The position numbers and the translations under genes were made by a program. The notes under the pieces were generated by a model. That model was given only the letters and a program-made list of their open reading frames with translations, had not been told where the DNA came from and made no database searches. Positions 1 through 11,582 of a stretch of DNA of 64,000 nt are shown here, in pieces. The DNA comes from Pontederia crassipes (Eukaryota; Streptophyta; Magnoliopsida; Commelinales; Pontederiaceae), in the NCBI GenBank assembly GCA_030549335.1, contig CM060194.1, positions 19,656,171 to 19,720,170 of the forward strand, read 5' to 3'. Positions within the stretch are counted from its first letter, which is position 1, and every line of letters begins with the position of its first letter.

Positions 1-3000
1 AATTTAGACATAATCCAGTGACAAAGTGGATGGAGCAGTAAAAGTGGAAATGAATGAACCAGTTGAAGGCAGTGAGAAAAGAGCAGGATTATCAAAAGAT
101 CAATAGCAACAATTTTTTAGACAAGTTGAAAGGGATCTAAAGATCAACTTAGATACTAGTACTCACATGGCATATATGACAAATAATATGGATTTAAAAT
201 CAAATACTTCCTGGATTATTGACACTGAGGCATCTCAACATATGTCTTCCAATCTGAATTGCCTTACTAATATAGTAAAGTTGTTCAGTCAAATCTTTGA
301 TTTTACCAAATGTTGAAAAAGTCTCAATAACTCATAAAAGGCAACTTTATTTTTTCCCCTGAAAAATCTTGTTTAATGTACTATATATCCTTGATTTTAG
401 TACAATTTAATATCAGTATCTTAGCTAACTAAACACCTGAAGTGCTCAATTCAGTTCTCTCCCAAATTGTGCATGGTTCACAATGGGAATTTACACTTGA
501 TTGGTAGACAAGAGGGAGGTCTATATTACCTGGTTGCTTCAGATGATCAAGACACTGATAACTTGGTTCAACATAAGGCAGCAATGGGTGCTGATTCTCA
601 AGAGATGAAATCATCTATTTGGCCGACATTTGCCAGTAGACAAGTTCAGACATATAACTAATTGTAAAGAAATTAAAAATAGGGATGAATTTCACCATCA
701 TATATGTCCATTAGCTAAGCAAGTTAGATTGCCTTTCAAAAATCATGAAAGGAAGCAATGTATGAGAAGGCTTGATACTTTACACATTGATATATGGGTC
801 CATACAAATTTGTTTCTCATGCTGGCAATAAGTTTTTTTTTTACAATAGTTGATGATTTCAGTCGCTTTACTTAGATTTATCTCTTAAAGAAAAATCGTA
901 TGGCTTAACTTATTTGAGACAATTCATCACACAAATGAAGACTCAGTTTGAAATCAAAATTAAGAAAACCAGGTCAGATAATGGAGCTAAATTTTTAGCA
1001 ATGAATGTAATGCAATGTTGGACAATAAAGGAATCATACATGAGAGTTCTTGTTCTTATAGCCCACAACAAAATGGATTAGTTGAGAGAAAACACATGCA
1101 TTTACTAGAGATAGCTCGAGCCTTGTTATTTCAAGTTTCAATGCCTATTGAGTATTGGGATGAATGTGTTAGGGTTGCTGCACATATCATCAACATAATA
1201 CCTTTAGAAATACTAGGAAACATTTCACAAGTTTTTTTACAAAGAGCCTAATTTGAGCCATTGTAAAGTTTTTGGTTGTTTGTGTTATGCCACAAACTTA
1301 AATATCTCAGACAAATTTGGAGCTAGATCAAGTCTTGGAGCTTTCATTGGTTGGAACAATAATAAAAAAGGATACACATATGTTGATATAAAAACAAAGA
1401 AGATATCAGTAAGTAGGAATGTCATTTTTTATGAAGATATATTTCCTTTTTCTAATAAGAAACAATATATAAATGGTGGTCATTCTTATGATAAATTGCC
1501 TCAAGCACCCATAATTCATGATGACTTCTTTCCAGCATCTGTGCAGATAACTGATATTGTGCTAACCCAACCATCCCTTCATATCTTGATACTCAACAAA
1601 ATGACGAGTCTTCTAATTCAATGCCCACTTTGGATATTCAAGTTTCTCTGCCTCAATTATCAAATAACAACTCATTTGGAATGTCATCCACTAATCATGT
1701 CAGTGGCTCCACCAGAAATCAGATTTCTGATTTTCTACAAACTCAAAGACCAAGAAGAGACATCAAAAGACCAAAATGGATGAAGGATTATGTGATGGAT
1801 TCAAAACATCTCTGTCCTATGTCCAATTATGTGTCACTCAATACTTTGAAACCCATTTGTGCCTCATTTCTTTCAGCACTATTCTCACCTAGAACCCACT
1901 TCTTATGCTCATGCCTCTTAGTCCCCCAAATGGGTTCAAGCAATGCAATTGGAGTTAGATGCACTTGAGGCAAATCATACATGGGATCTAGTTGAATTAC
2001 CAAAAGGAACAAAGCCAATAGGTTGTAATGGGTTTTCAAAATTAAGTTGAAAGAAAATGGAGAGGTGGAGAGATATAAGGCCAGGCTAGTGGCCAAAGTG
2101 TTCAACCAAAAAGAAGGGGTTGATTACAAAGAAACATTCTTACCTGTGGCAAAGATTGTGACCATAAGAACCTTCCTTATAGTGGCAGTTCAGAAAAATC
2201 TTTCCATATATCACCTAGATGCCAATAATGCCTTTTTAAATGGTGACTTATTTGAGGAAGTTTAAATGTCAATTCCTCTTGATTTGACAGCACCTAACAA
2301 AGTATGTAAGCTCTAAAAATCATTATATGGGCTGAAACATGCATCAAGATAGCGGTATATAAAATTTTCTGAAATTCTTTTAGTGGATGGATTCAACCAA
2401 AGTAGGAATGATTAAATTCTTTTTATCAAGAGTAACAATGGTCAATTTGTGGCTCTACTTTTTATGTTGATGACATACTTCTCATGGGTAGCTGCCATAT
2501 ATCTTCTAATTGAGCAAGTCAAAATTAGTCGATTCTAATTTGAAACTCAAAGATCCCGACCTTTTGAAATTTTTTCTTAGAATGGAAGTGCTCAGATCTG
2601 AGGAGGGGATTCTCTTATCTCAAAGGAAGTATATACTCAATCTTATCACAGACTCTGGACTGAATTCTTGCAAACCAGCATTCACTCCCATGGAAGAGAA
2701 TTGCAAGCTCACCACATATGTTTATGATCAACATCTATCTCAATGTGGTCATTCTTTAGATCACGATCCACTTCTCGAAGATCCAGAGGTATTTCAATGA
2801 CTTGTAGGATGACTTATTCACATTACACAAATAAGGCCAGACATTACCTTTGAAGTTCGGCTACTTAGTCAGTTTATGCATTGTCCAAAAGGGTCTCACA
2901 TGCGGGCAGGTCTTAGAATTGTCAGATATCTTAAAGGTTCACCTGTGAAGGGACTATTTTTCCCATACAAATAGAATTTGATTATGTCAGCATATTCAGA

Positions 3001-3332
3001 TTCGAATTGGGCGTCTTGCCCTGTATCAAGGAGATCTGTAGCATCCTTCTACATCTATGTTGGCTCTGCTCTAGTTTCCTAGAAGTCCAAGAAACAAGAT
3101 GTTGTCTCGAGGTCTTCAATTGAAATTGAGTATAGAAGCATTGCGTTTATAGTTGCTGAAATTTTGTGGCTTCAATGCTTGTTTGCAGAGTTGTATCTTT
3201 CCGTTGATTTCCCTATCTCTGTGTTTACGGACAACAAGTCAACTACTCAAATAGCTGAAAATTCGATCTTCCACAAGCGCACAAAATACATTGATGTTGA
3301 TTGTCTTTTTGTTAGAGAAAGGGTTGTGCAAC
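1..3332 (+). pseudogene. Copia gag-pol remnant (protease, integrase, RT, RNase H start)
   Basis: Degenerate copia polyprotein in several frames. A protease motif WIIDTEAS lies near 212-235, where copia elements normally have DTGAS, so the catalytic glycine is replaced. Integrase core pieces run about 780-1250 (VDDFSRF; YSPQQNGLVERKH, the conserved PQQNG..ER segment). The region after integrase follows at 1253-1450 (CKVFGCLCYA; GAFIGW). Reverse transcriptase (RVT_2) runs about 1925-2800: [20 protein letters not shown], then [12 protein letters not shown], and the YVDD catalytic motif at 2463-2474. The RNase H part at 3164-3332 shows FTDNKSTTQIAENS and HKRTKYIDVD. Frameshifts and stops occur near 870, 1250, 1970, 2265 and 2460. 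These proteins would have made and integrated cDNA of the element; none can now be produced intact. Confidence 0.88.
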
Positions 3333-4964
3333 TGATGCATGCAAAATACAACATATATTTAGCCATGCATTTAATCTCATTTCGAATAATTTTCTAATAA
3401 CTTGCATCATTTTATAAGCTTATTTACATTAATTTTACAAAAATGAAAAGATACTCAAATGTTAAATTTTATTATTTAGGAAGCAAGAAAATTAAATTAC
3501 AAAGCCAATAGAGAAAACCACACTCAAATCAGAGTTAAAACGAAGCCAGAAAGTGAAAAACAGTGGAGCTGCCAGAAATGTGCTCTAACAAGCCGTGAAA
3601 GATTTTTAACGGGTCGTGAAAATGACCATTTAACACTTCCATAGGCCGTTAAAATGCATTCAAAAAAGTACCTCAGTCACGACCATGACCAGGCCTTCAT
3701 AGGCTGTGAAATCCATAATTTTCACACTATAAGGGTCTTAAAAAGCCTCTCACAGGCCGTGAAAACTCATTCCTAAGTCGATTCGGACACTGCTCAAGTC
3801 GTTAAAACCATGTAACAAGCCGTGACGAAACTCAATTTCGAGATTTTGATAAATTTTTGAAAGAATTTGAAGTTCACAAGGATTCCTACTCATATTATAT
3901 GATCCCAAGATGATTTGGAAACATATTATGGCCCAAATTTCGAAGTTTGACAAGGCCAAAATTTCATAACCAATTCAGATCCGAATTTTTCTTATTTTTT
4001 CTTCTCCAATCGCAACCAGAGTTTTGAAGTCAAGAACGTGAGAGAATTAAGAAGGTTCACCGAGAAAATTTCTGCACAATTGACTCTAGACGAGGACCGG
4101 ACAACAGTTCATCAGTATTCCTGAGAGTATTCTCTATTCTATTTCATGTTGGGATGATCACATGCGTACTTGATACATCTTTCTAGCTTTAGTAATTTGG
4201 ATCCTTTAGTTTTATTTTCTGTTTGAGACAATTGTAATAGTTTTAAGGTTAAAGGCAAACTGTTAAACCTTATTTCATAATCGATTATAGTTCGGTTTTC
4301 TTTCGAATATGCATGCTATTATTAATGTTTTTTCAAAGATTAATTGCCTTATATAATTAGCTATCATCCTTGTAGAAGTAATTATTTTTTATTGCATGAT
4401 TTTTGTGGATTTGATTCTTGAATTTTAAGTCCAAGAATTGCATGTCACAGCTCGTATGATCCTTGGCGAAATATTAATTATGCGGTCTATTAATCATTAT
4501 CATGATATGGTTGATAATAGTTTAGAGATTACATTTTAATACATCTTAATCTCAGGTTTGATTATATTACGATCTATGACGAAGTAGTCCTAATCTAATT
4601 TGAATTAAGATATGTTAGCTGATCCTAAATGGGAATCAATAATTTTAGTAGACTCTAATCCGTCGTTAGAAACTAACTTGCAATATTTGGTCAATTCACT
4701 TTGTCTACAATTCTTTTATCATCCTAAGTCCTGTGCATCAATAGATTGGATTAGTTTAATTTAATTTTAATTTTCTTTATCTTTCTATTATTTTATTTTT
4801 TGTAACTCCTTTTTACCCAAAATCATGTCGTCTCCTATTAGCCTCTGAAATTAGTTTAGTTAAATAAGTTAATTCCTCATGAGTTCAACACTCTACTCTT
4901 ACACTTTATTACTTGAGCGACTAGGGTACTTGCTAGCATTTAATTGTCATCAATTCTCGCATTA
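3333..4964 (+). repeat. 5' LTR of the 7.6 kb element (1632 bp)
   Basis: Starts TGATGCATGC inside the copia RNase H and ends CTCGCATTA just before the primer binding site. It aligns over most of its length with 9349-10948. The first 500 bp carry repeated copies of a GGCCGTGA/GGCCGTTA-type motif in both orientations. The terminal CA has become TA. Confidence 0.88.
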
Positions 4965-4970
4965 AGTTTT

Positions 4971-4988
4971 TGGCGCCGTTGCCGGGGA
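4971..4988 (+). promoter_or_regulatory. Primer binding site, tRNA-Asp type
   Basis: TGGCGCCGTTGCCGGGGA lies 6 bp after the LTR end. It is the exact complement of the 3' end of plant tRNA-Asp (CCGGCAACGGCGCCA), the primer used by many Tat/Athila-type gypsy elements. It would prime minus-strand synthesis. Confidence 0.9.
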
Positions 4989-5136
4989 ATTATCCCTTAC
5001 TTATTACGTTTATTTTATGTTACTTTGAGATTTTACTTTTATATTGTTTTCACTTGTTCTTTTAGTTGTGTAAAGTTTTCAGATTTACATCTTTTGTACA
5101 CGACTCGGCTTTCACGCTCACATCACTAAATCCTCG

Positions 5137-5803
5137 ATGGCAAAAAACAAATCGTCCACCAATAAACAAATTGAGAAAGATAACACTGCTATCCAGCAAC
5201 ATAAAGTTCACAACGAGGCAACAATGAGCCACAATAACATGAAGATTCCTCAACAAATTGATTATGAATATTTCTTTCTAGACCCAAAAGCCATTATCAT
5301 AAGCAAGTTGAATCCCCTACTGAAACAACTCTCCAAGCAATCATATCAAATCGAAAATATGAAGTCTTTTAAATTTGCAGCATCAAAGTAAGAAAACACA
5401 AGAGGATGTCACATCACTTCTTAATTCAAAGCCTTTGGTTGAGCCAAAAATTGATATCGAAAGGATGATGGGTCAACTTATTATAACAATCGAAAGAAAG
5501 CTGCAAGCACAAGGCCTACATATTCAAAACTTGGCAGTCCAATTGACACAAATTCAAAAGCAAATCCAAGTGGATGACTCGATTCGATTATTTGATATAG
5601 AGCACAAGTTCGATGTTTTGGAGGCAAAGCTACATGCATTAGAGAGTCAAGTTGTACAATTGACTTCTCTAAATTCTAATACACCAAAGAAAATCTATGA
5701 GAGCCTGCCGACCATCATATGCCCAAGCCACCATCAAGATTTATATCAAAGAAAAGGACATCCAAGAACAAAATCTTCAACAAGGACAATAACTACGCAA
5801 TGA
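5137..5803 (+). pseudogene. Gag-like leftover, two overlapping frames
   Basis: Two reading frames follow the primer binding site: 84 residues from ATG 5137, and 142 residues at 5375-5803, overlapping by 17 bp in another frame, as if one frame had been shifted. The first is polar and Lys/Asn/Gln-rich. The second is rich in Leu, Ile and Gln with heptad-like spacing (VQLTQIQKQIQ; LEAKLHALESQV), suggesting a coiled coil. The position fits the gag of an LTR element, but I see no CCHC knuckle or capsid motif. The function is not recognised; it could equally be a chance frame left in a non-coding interior. Confidence 0.35.
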
Positions 5804-6509
5804 CGTGTAAAGGAGACAAGTAAATACTTCATTAAAGATGGTCAAGTACGAAGGAGGAGCTGACCTTCGGAGGTCCTTATTTCACAAACTTTGTCTCCAA
5901 CATCGACATCATCATCAACAACACCGCTGCCATCAACATCCGCCGCCACATCTTCACAAAGGGGAGAAAGCAACACAACAATGACAAATCAAAGGAAAAC
6001 AAGGAAAAACATCACCGACCTCAAAAACACCAACTAATTCAGTCCAGTATTCTACTATCCATGACAATAAGCAACACAACTCCTAACTTCAATATAGGAA
6101 TGTTGCTGTACTTAAAGAACCTCCACCACCGAATGATGATACAAGAGTGGAGACATTGGGTGTTATTCACCACTACACACGTTGAGCCTCACCGCATCCA
6201 ATGTTCATGATCACATGAAATAATCCCGATGAGATTGTTCATTAATTGCAAATTCATATATTTATTCTAATTGATCATCTTATTTTAGTCTCAGCATATG
6301 CATATCATAGTCAAGCTAATGTCTTTAAATTAGAACTCTTCTCTTACTTTTATCCCTTAGTTTGATTTTATTTTATTTTTTATTTGATTAGATTAGCTTT
6401 TCCTTTTCTTAATTTAGTTCTTAGTTGTTTGTTTGTTTGTTTTTATTTTTATTTTATTTTTTACTAATCATCCTTTGCAGGTTCAATTAAAAGAAAGAGA
6501 GAGAGAAAA

Positions 6510-7270
6510 GAATATCACGGGCCATTACCATTAATTCACGGGCGTTATCCTCAAACTCACAGGCCGTGCTTGGCAATTCACAAATATATCAGTGAATTTT
6601 TCTCTAAGTCTTGGGTCATCACGGGTCATTAACTAGTTGTCACATGTCACATAGTAGGTTTAGACCGCATCTTTTTATCCTTTACAACCCATTACACATT
6701 CTTCATAGGTCAATAAGTAAATATTCACTATTTATCACGGGTCGTTGGAGTCCTCTCACGGGTCTCACAAAAAATACATACAACTTTCACTGGTCATCAC
6801 GGGGCGTGATCATCATCTCACGGGTCTCATAGAATGTCTAATGTAATATCCCAGTGTCACAAGCCTCGTGAGGATTATTTCATCGGTCTTAATACATGGG
6901 TCACAAGTCATTACAGTCGAATCACGGGTCCTAGAGTAAGTTTAGATCGTTATGCGCATCATTGATCGTTAAAATTCTTTCACAGGTCATAAGTGCTTTG
7001 ATAAGTCCCATAGGTCTCAGTTTCACCCGATTTATGGCCCTGCACGTCTTCACGAGTCGTCACTTGTTATCACGTAACGTTAATGTTGTCTTACGGGGCG
7101 TTAGAAAGGTCGGTCACCTATATTCGGTCGACCACAGATCGTGCAACATGTCCTCCACTCCGAATAGTCACTAACACCTTGTAACCTGCACATTTCGCCC
7201 CGTGAGCCGTTCAATGACCACCAACCAGCATTAACTCTTTAACAGGGCGTTATAGGTTCTTCACGGCCCC
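6510..7270. repeat. Iterated TCACGGGYCRTTA-like motif block
   Basis: About 750 bp in which variants of a 12-14 bp word recur every 25-60 bp, for example TCACGGGCCATTA near 6515, TCACGGGTCATTAAC near 6619, TCACGGGTCGTTGG near 6737 and TTACGGGGCGTTAG near 7091. The same word, often reverse complemented (AACGGGTCGTGAA), recurs in both LTRs (about 3590-3830 and 9595-9800) and at 7803-7930. The word is close to its own reverse complement around GGCC. No coding frame explains it. Confidence 0.65.
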
Positions 7271-7942
7271 CATGCGTACTGGCTAGTTAAAGCACATGTC
7301 TGTGATGCTACTTTTCATGCCCATCTCTGTTCCAGCGCTGACACTCTGATTGTCTCCTCCGACTCCGGCCAGACTACGCCACCACCGGACGGCGACTAGG
7401 GACTCTAGCGAACTCCGACGACCTTCATGACATCGATGATTCGATGCCCCTGGCCCAATTTTAACCATTCTTCAGATTGTCCTCTCCGTCGGCACTCTAA
7501 TGGACTCGCCACCTCTTCGACGATTGCCACGATCATCTGCTCCAATGACGTCCAATGCCACCACCCTCTCCGTTGACATTCAGCTCCATCATCACCGATC
7601 TACCTCTCACACGATGACCTGCGCCACCGCCATCTCTTCGACGAATGACCTTTAGTGGCGCCGCTACCCTCCTTGATTGGCGTTCAACCATCAACACGAC
7701 GTGACGATCAGTGCCCCTTCGCCGGCCGACCAACACTCAAATTCAGAAAGGGCGAAGAACGAGGGATCACCGACCATGATTTCATTTTCTTTTAGTTTTG
7801 TAAAGGCCGTGAGATCGTATAAACGGCCCGTTAGCTTTAATTTTTCCCTACTGTGAGGGTCGTTACCGTTGTATCATGACTCATGAAAGTAGTTTTCAGG
7901 TCATTATTTTGTTCTTATAGGCCATGACAGTCATACTTACAT
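7271..7942. other. GC-richer internal stretch without a recognisable gene
   Basis: About 7320-7740 is clearly richer in G+C than its surroundings, with many CCG/CGA triplets, but all frames are short and none matches a domain I know. 7800-7940 returns to the iterated GGCCGT motif. It may be a captured fragment or a decayed gag/UTR segment. Confidence 0.3.
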
Positions 7943-8413
7943 ATGGCTCCTCACGTGAAGGCACCCGTCCGCCGTCGCGATCGCACAGACGACAATGCCA
8001 TCACTGTAGAGGGCTCCACGTTACGAATTCTTCATCCACGAGCCGATCACCATGGCGTTATTATGTTCACTGAATTTGCCAAATCAAGGCCACTTAGGAA
8101 GTCCGAAGGATTTCAACGCCCTGACTTTCTGGAATTGAGCAAAAGCTATCTGTTCTTCCACTGCAAGAGGGTCTGGCATCAACAATTTCACTATATAATT
8201 GACATCCGAACCATACATTGGCTTCTCTCTACAGCTCCCACATCCACCACATTGGAAAATATCAGGTTGTTTCTTTTCAATTCCTCTCTTTATGATTTCT
8301 TTATTATTTTTATACCCACTTTTTCGGATTTGATTTTCAACACTGAGGGCAGTGTTGAGTTCAAGCTTGGGGGAGTTTGCATTTTCATGCATCATGCATA
8401 TCATCTTATATAG
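7943..8413 (+). CDS. Unrecognised 156-residue reading frame
   Basis: Open from ATG 7943 to the TAG at 8411. The first half is basic (APVRRRDRTDD). The second half is hydrophobic and Phe/Ile-rich from codons read through T-rich DNA (DFFIIFIPTF). The last codons overlap an AAGCTTGGGGGAG polypurine-like tract, which argues that the frame is incidental. No family is recognised and no initiation context or homologue can be shown, so it is probably not a real protein. Confidence 0.15.
   Translation: MAPHVKAPVRRRDRTDDNAITVEGSTLRILHPRADHHGVIMFTEFAKSRPLRKSEGFQRPDFLELSKSYLFFHCKRVWHQQFHYIIDIRTIHWLLSTAPTSTTLENIRLFLFNSSLYDFFIIFIPTFSDLIFNTEGSVEFKLGGVCIFMHHAYHLI
8361..8375 (+). other. Internal polypurine-tract-like motif
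   Basis: TCAAGCTTGGGGGAG follows a GAGGGCAGTGTTGAGT context. Similar GGGGGAG tracts are common in plant Tat/Athila elements ahead of the 3' untranslated region. A second, true LTR-adjacent tract lies at 9331-9348, so the element carries two. Confidence 0.5.
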
Positions 8414-9330
8414 CATTATATGCATACGTTCTTATCATATTTTATCTATTATTTGCGTATTTGATTTGCATCATCTCGAAAATCTATAGAAATTCAATAT
8501 TCCATATCATTCTTTCTCACGTGTTAATATTTTCCTATTTTCAAGCATTATTCAAGAACATCCTACTAATTAATGAAATTCGAAGCACTATTATTTTATC
8601 TTTTATCGCCTTAGTATTGGTTATTTGGAATGTGAATGTTGCTAAGTAGAACTATGAATATTTGGACGACAAATTCTTATTCATGTTCTTTTTATTTTTC
8701 TTTAGTTTTGATAATAATTGCCTCTTTATTAAACGTTTAAGTGCTTATCGAGCTTATAGTAAAAAGAAAAAAATGTGCAAAAAGATAAAAGAGGGAAGTT
8801 GAACCCCAACAAAAATAAAAGAAAGAAGTACAAAAGTGTTATCTGGAACTTTGGTGTGTCCGGGTGATTAGATCTGCAGGCGATTCTTGCCTAGCGACCT
8901 AAGGGCAATTGCTCTGGGATCTGTCTATCGAAAGCCCGTTACATGAACCATCATGTGCAATATGGAGAAGCACATAAGTACTAAATCAACAAAAGAAAAA
9001 AAGGTGAATGAAAATATCAAAAGTTTTAAAGTGAAAAAGTTTTAAAGTGAAGAACTTTTAAAGTGAAAATACGCATTTATGTTTTCAACATTGAGACTCT
9101 GATTTGATAGACTGTATATTTTCTAGCATGAGCTGAACTTGAATGGGTTTAAATATGTCTAATATTAAAAATTTCTACAAGGCTGGGTAATTGGAATGAT
9201 GGATAGACACTTTGGCGATTGATGTATAAAATGTCATGCTAAAAAAAATAGTTGACTAACAGGGTGAAAGCAATGATTGGCATTCTTGGTTGAAGCTTTG
9301 TCTTGAACATTGCTTGAGAATAAGTAAATA
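8376..9330. other. 3' untranslated region of the 7.6 kb element
   Basis: AT-rich, no gene. It contains short tandem AAAGTTTTAAAGTG units at about 9015-9068 and an A-rich stretch near 8760-8830. Nothing else is recognised. Confidence 0.5.
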
Positions 9331-9348
9331 TCTAAGCTTGAGGGAGTT
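9331..9348 (+). other. Polypurine tract before the 3' LTR
   Basis: TCTAAGCTTGAGGGAGTT directly precedes the TGATGC start of the right LTR, the standard position of the plus-strand primer. Confidence 0.7.
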
Positions 9349-10948
9349 TGATGCATGCAAAATACAACATATATTAACCATGCATTTAATATCATTTCGA
9401 ATAATTTTCTAATAGCATGCATCATTTTATAAACTTATTTACATTAATTTTACAAAAATGAAAATCTATCCAAATGTTGAATTTTATTGTTTAAAAAAAT
9501 TGAATTACGAAGTCAATGAAAAAATCACGTTCAAATCGAAGTTAAAACGAAGTCAGAAAGTGGGAAACAGTGGAACTGTCAGAAATGTGCTCTAACGGGC
9601 CATGAAAGATTTTTAACGGGCCATGAAAATGACCATTTAACATGTCGACAAGCCATGACCAGGCCTTCACGGACCGTTAAATCTATAATTTTTACACTGT
9701 AAGGGCCGTGAAAAGCCTTTCACAGGTCATAAAAACTCATTCCTAAGCCGATTCAGACACTATTCAGGTCGTTAAAACCATGTAACAGGCCGTGACGAAG
9801 CTTACTTTCGAGATTTTGATGAAGTTTTAGAAGAATTTGAAGTGCACAAGGATTCCTATTCATATTATATGATCCCAGGATGATTTGAAAATATATTATG
9901 GCCGAAATTTCAGAGTTTGACAAGGTCAAAATTTTAGAACTAATTCAGATCCGAATTTTCCTTATTTCATATAGAAAAAAGTTTTTGTTTCTTCTCCAAT
10001 TACATGAAACCTGAACTCTTATAAATAGAGTCTTTCTATCACATGGAGGGAGAATGCTAGAGCCTGTAACAAGAGTTTTGAAGTCAAGAACGTGAGAGAA
10101 TTCAGAAGGTTCACCGAGAAGACTTCTGCACAATTGACTCTACACGAGGATCGGGCATCAGTTCATCAGTGTTCTTGAGTGTATTCTTTGTTCTATTTCA
10201 TATTTGGATGATCTCATGCTTACTTGATACATCTTTCTATTATTTTCTATTTGAGACAATTGTAATAGTTTTAATTGTTAAAGACAAACTATTAAACTTT
10301 ATTTCATAATCGATTATAGTTCAGTTTTCTTTCGAATATGCATGCTATTATTAATGCTTTTTTCAGAGATTAATTGCCTTATATAATTAGTTATCATCCT
10401 TGTAGAAGTAATTACTTCCGATTGCATGATTTTTGTGAAATTGATTCTTGAATTTTAAGTCCAAGCATTGCATGTCACAGCTCGTATGATCCTTCGCGGA
10501 ATATTAATAGTGCAGTCTATTAATCATTATCATGGTATGACTGATAATAGTTTAGAAACTACATTTTAATCTCATATTTGATTAGATTATGATCCATGAC
10601 GAAGTAGTCTTAATGTAATTTGAATTGTTGACTGATCCTAGATGAAAATCAATAATTTGAGTAGACTCTAATTTGTCATTAGAAACTAACTTGTAATATT
10701 TGGTCAATTCAGTTTATCTATAATTTCTTTTATCATCCTAAGTCCTATGCATTAGTAGATTAGATTAGTTTTAATTTTCTTTATCTTTCTATTATTTTAT
10801 TTTCTGCAACTCCGTTTTACCCAAAACTATGTTGTCTCCTATTAGCCTCTGAAATTTATTTAGTTAAGTAAGTTAATTCCTCGTGGAATCGACAATCTAC
10901 TCTTCTAGTGCACTTGCTAGCATTTAATTATTATAAATTCTCGCATCA
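9349..10948 (+). repeat. 3' LTR of the 7.6 kb element (1600 bp)
   Basis: Begins TGATGCATGC and ends TCTCGCATCA, the intact form of the terminal inverted repeat TGATGC/GCATCA. It aligns with 3333-4964, with scattered substitutions and small indels. Visible divergence between the two LTRs points to an old insertion. Confidence 0.88.
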
Positions 10949-10953
10949 ACAAC
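10949..10953. repeat. Right target-site duplication
   Basis: ACAAC; the left partner GCAAC is at 3328-3332. Five bases is normal for LTR elements. The single G/A difference is a transition. Confidence 0.8.
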
Positions 10954-11075
10954 ACCTGAACATGTTATGTTATATTTCGACAAAGGACCAGCCGACTGAT
11001 CTGTTAACCAAAGCTTTGTCGAGACCGCAACATGAACATTTAGTCTCCAAGTTGGCTTTGCTCAATTTATTTTGA
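10954..11075 (+). pseudogene. C-terminal end of copia RNase H/pol, continued from 3332
   Basis: After the right TSD the copia frame resumes with TKDQPTDLLTKAL and HLVSKLALLNLF, followed by TGA at 11073-11075. This is the usual copia pol C-terminus, in which TK(D/S)QPADxxTK is followed by a KLGL-like tail. It joins exactly to the frame ending at 3332 and shows that the 7.6 kb element landed in an existing copia. Confidence 0.88.
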
Positions 11076-11085
11076 TCGTCAACTT

Positions 11086-11109
11086 GGGGGGGGGGGGGGG
11101 ATGGGTGGG
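11086..11109 (+). other. Copia polypurine tract with a 15-G run
   Basis: AACTT, then fifteen consecutive G (11086-11100), then ATGGGTGGG, ending directly before TGTTAAC, the LTR start. The length of the G run is unusual and may reflect slippage. Confidence 0.7.
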
Positions 11110-11582
11110 TGTTAACTCACTTGAAGACCTGGAACTTAAAGAATGAAGACTACATATCTTGAGAAGACTTTGTTCCTCTATCTCATCTGTTAACTTCTTT
11201 ACATTGAGTTGTAGCATGCTGTAGTGTCATTTTCGATATATCGTCCCGACATATATCCTGAATAAAAGACATCTAAGATGACATATTTCATTTTGAACTC
11301 TTTTCATCTTTCTTGAAGTGAGAAAAGTTCCCGAGCGTGCTCCTCTTGGCGATCGTTCTTCTACGCTTTGAATCTGTGTTCTTGGGAGTTCTCTGAATCG
11401 TGACAGTACATATGTGACCTAAATACAAGAACAAGTTAGAAAGAGAAATTATCTCATAGCCTTTTGTTGGAGCAATTTGTATAGTCATCGTGGGAATAAA
11501 TCCTCTTTCATCATCTTGCAAAACTCTTTCTTTCATATTACTTTTCTTAATTTTCATTTACTTTGGTCATTGAATATCAACA
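11110..11582 (+). repeat. Copia 3' LTR (end approximate)
   Basis: Starts TGTTAACTCA after the polypurine tract. A TGAATAAAAG signal near 11256 could serve polyadenylation. The most plausible end is GAATATCAACA at 11582, which makes imperfect inverted ends TGTTAAC/ATCAACA. The left LTR is outside the window, so the end cannot be confirmed. Confidence 0.5.

Larger units (their letters stand above)
3333..10948 (+). mobile_element. Non-autonomous Ty3/gypsy-type LTR element (Tat/Athila-like)
   Basis: Two long direct repeats (3333-4964 and 9349-10948) begin TGATGC and end GCATCA (left copy GCATTA). TSDs are GCAAC (3328-3332) and ACAAC (10949-10953), one mismatch. A primer binding site follows the left LTR and a polypurine tract precedes the right one, so the orientation is +. 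The internal 4.4 kb has no recognisable protease, RT, RNase H or integrase, only short gag-like or unknown reading frames. Large LTRs, a non-coding interior and a tRNA-Asp primer site fit a large retrotransposon derivative mobilised by a Tat/Athila-type partner; that assignment is inference. Confidence 0.85.
1..11582 (+). mobile_element. Ty1/copia retrotransposon, 5' end outside window, split by a nested element
   Basis: Copia order is visible on the + strand: aspartic protease, integrase, reverse transcriptase, RNase H, polypurine tract, 3' LTR. The pol region stops inside RNase H at 3332 and resumes at 10954, after a 7.6 kb element flanked by GCAAC/ACAAC. Removing the insert and one TSD copy restores the RNase H frame up to a TGA at 11073-11075. 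The 5' LTR and most of gag lie before the window. Frameshifts and stops show the element is long dead. The family is clear; the lineage within copia is not determined. Confidence 0.85.
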
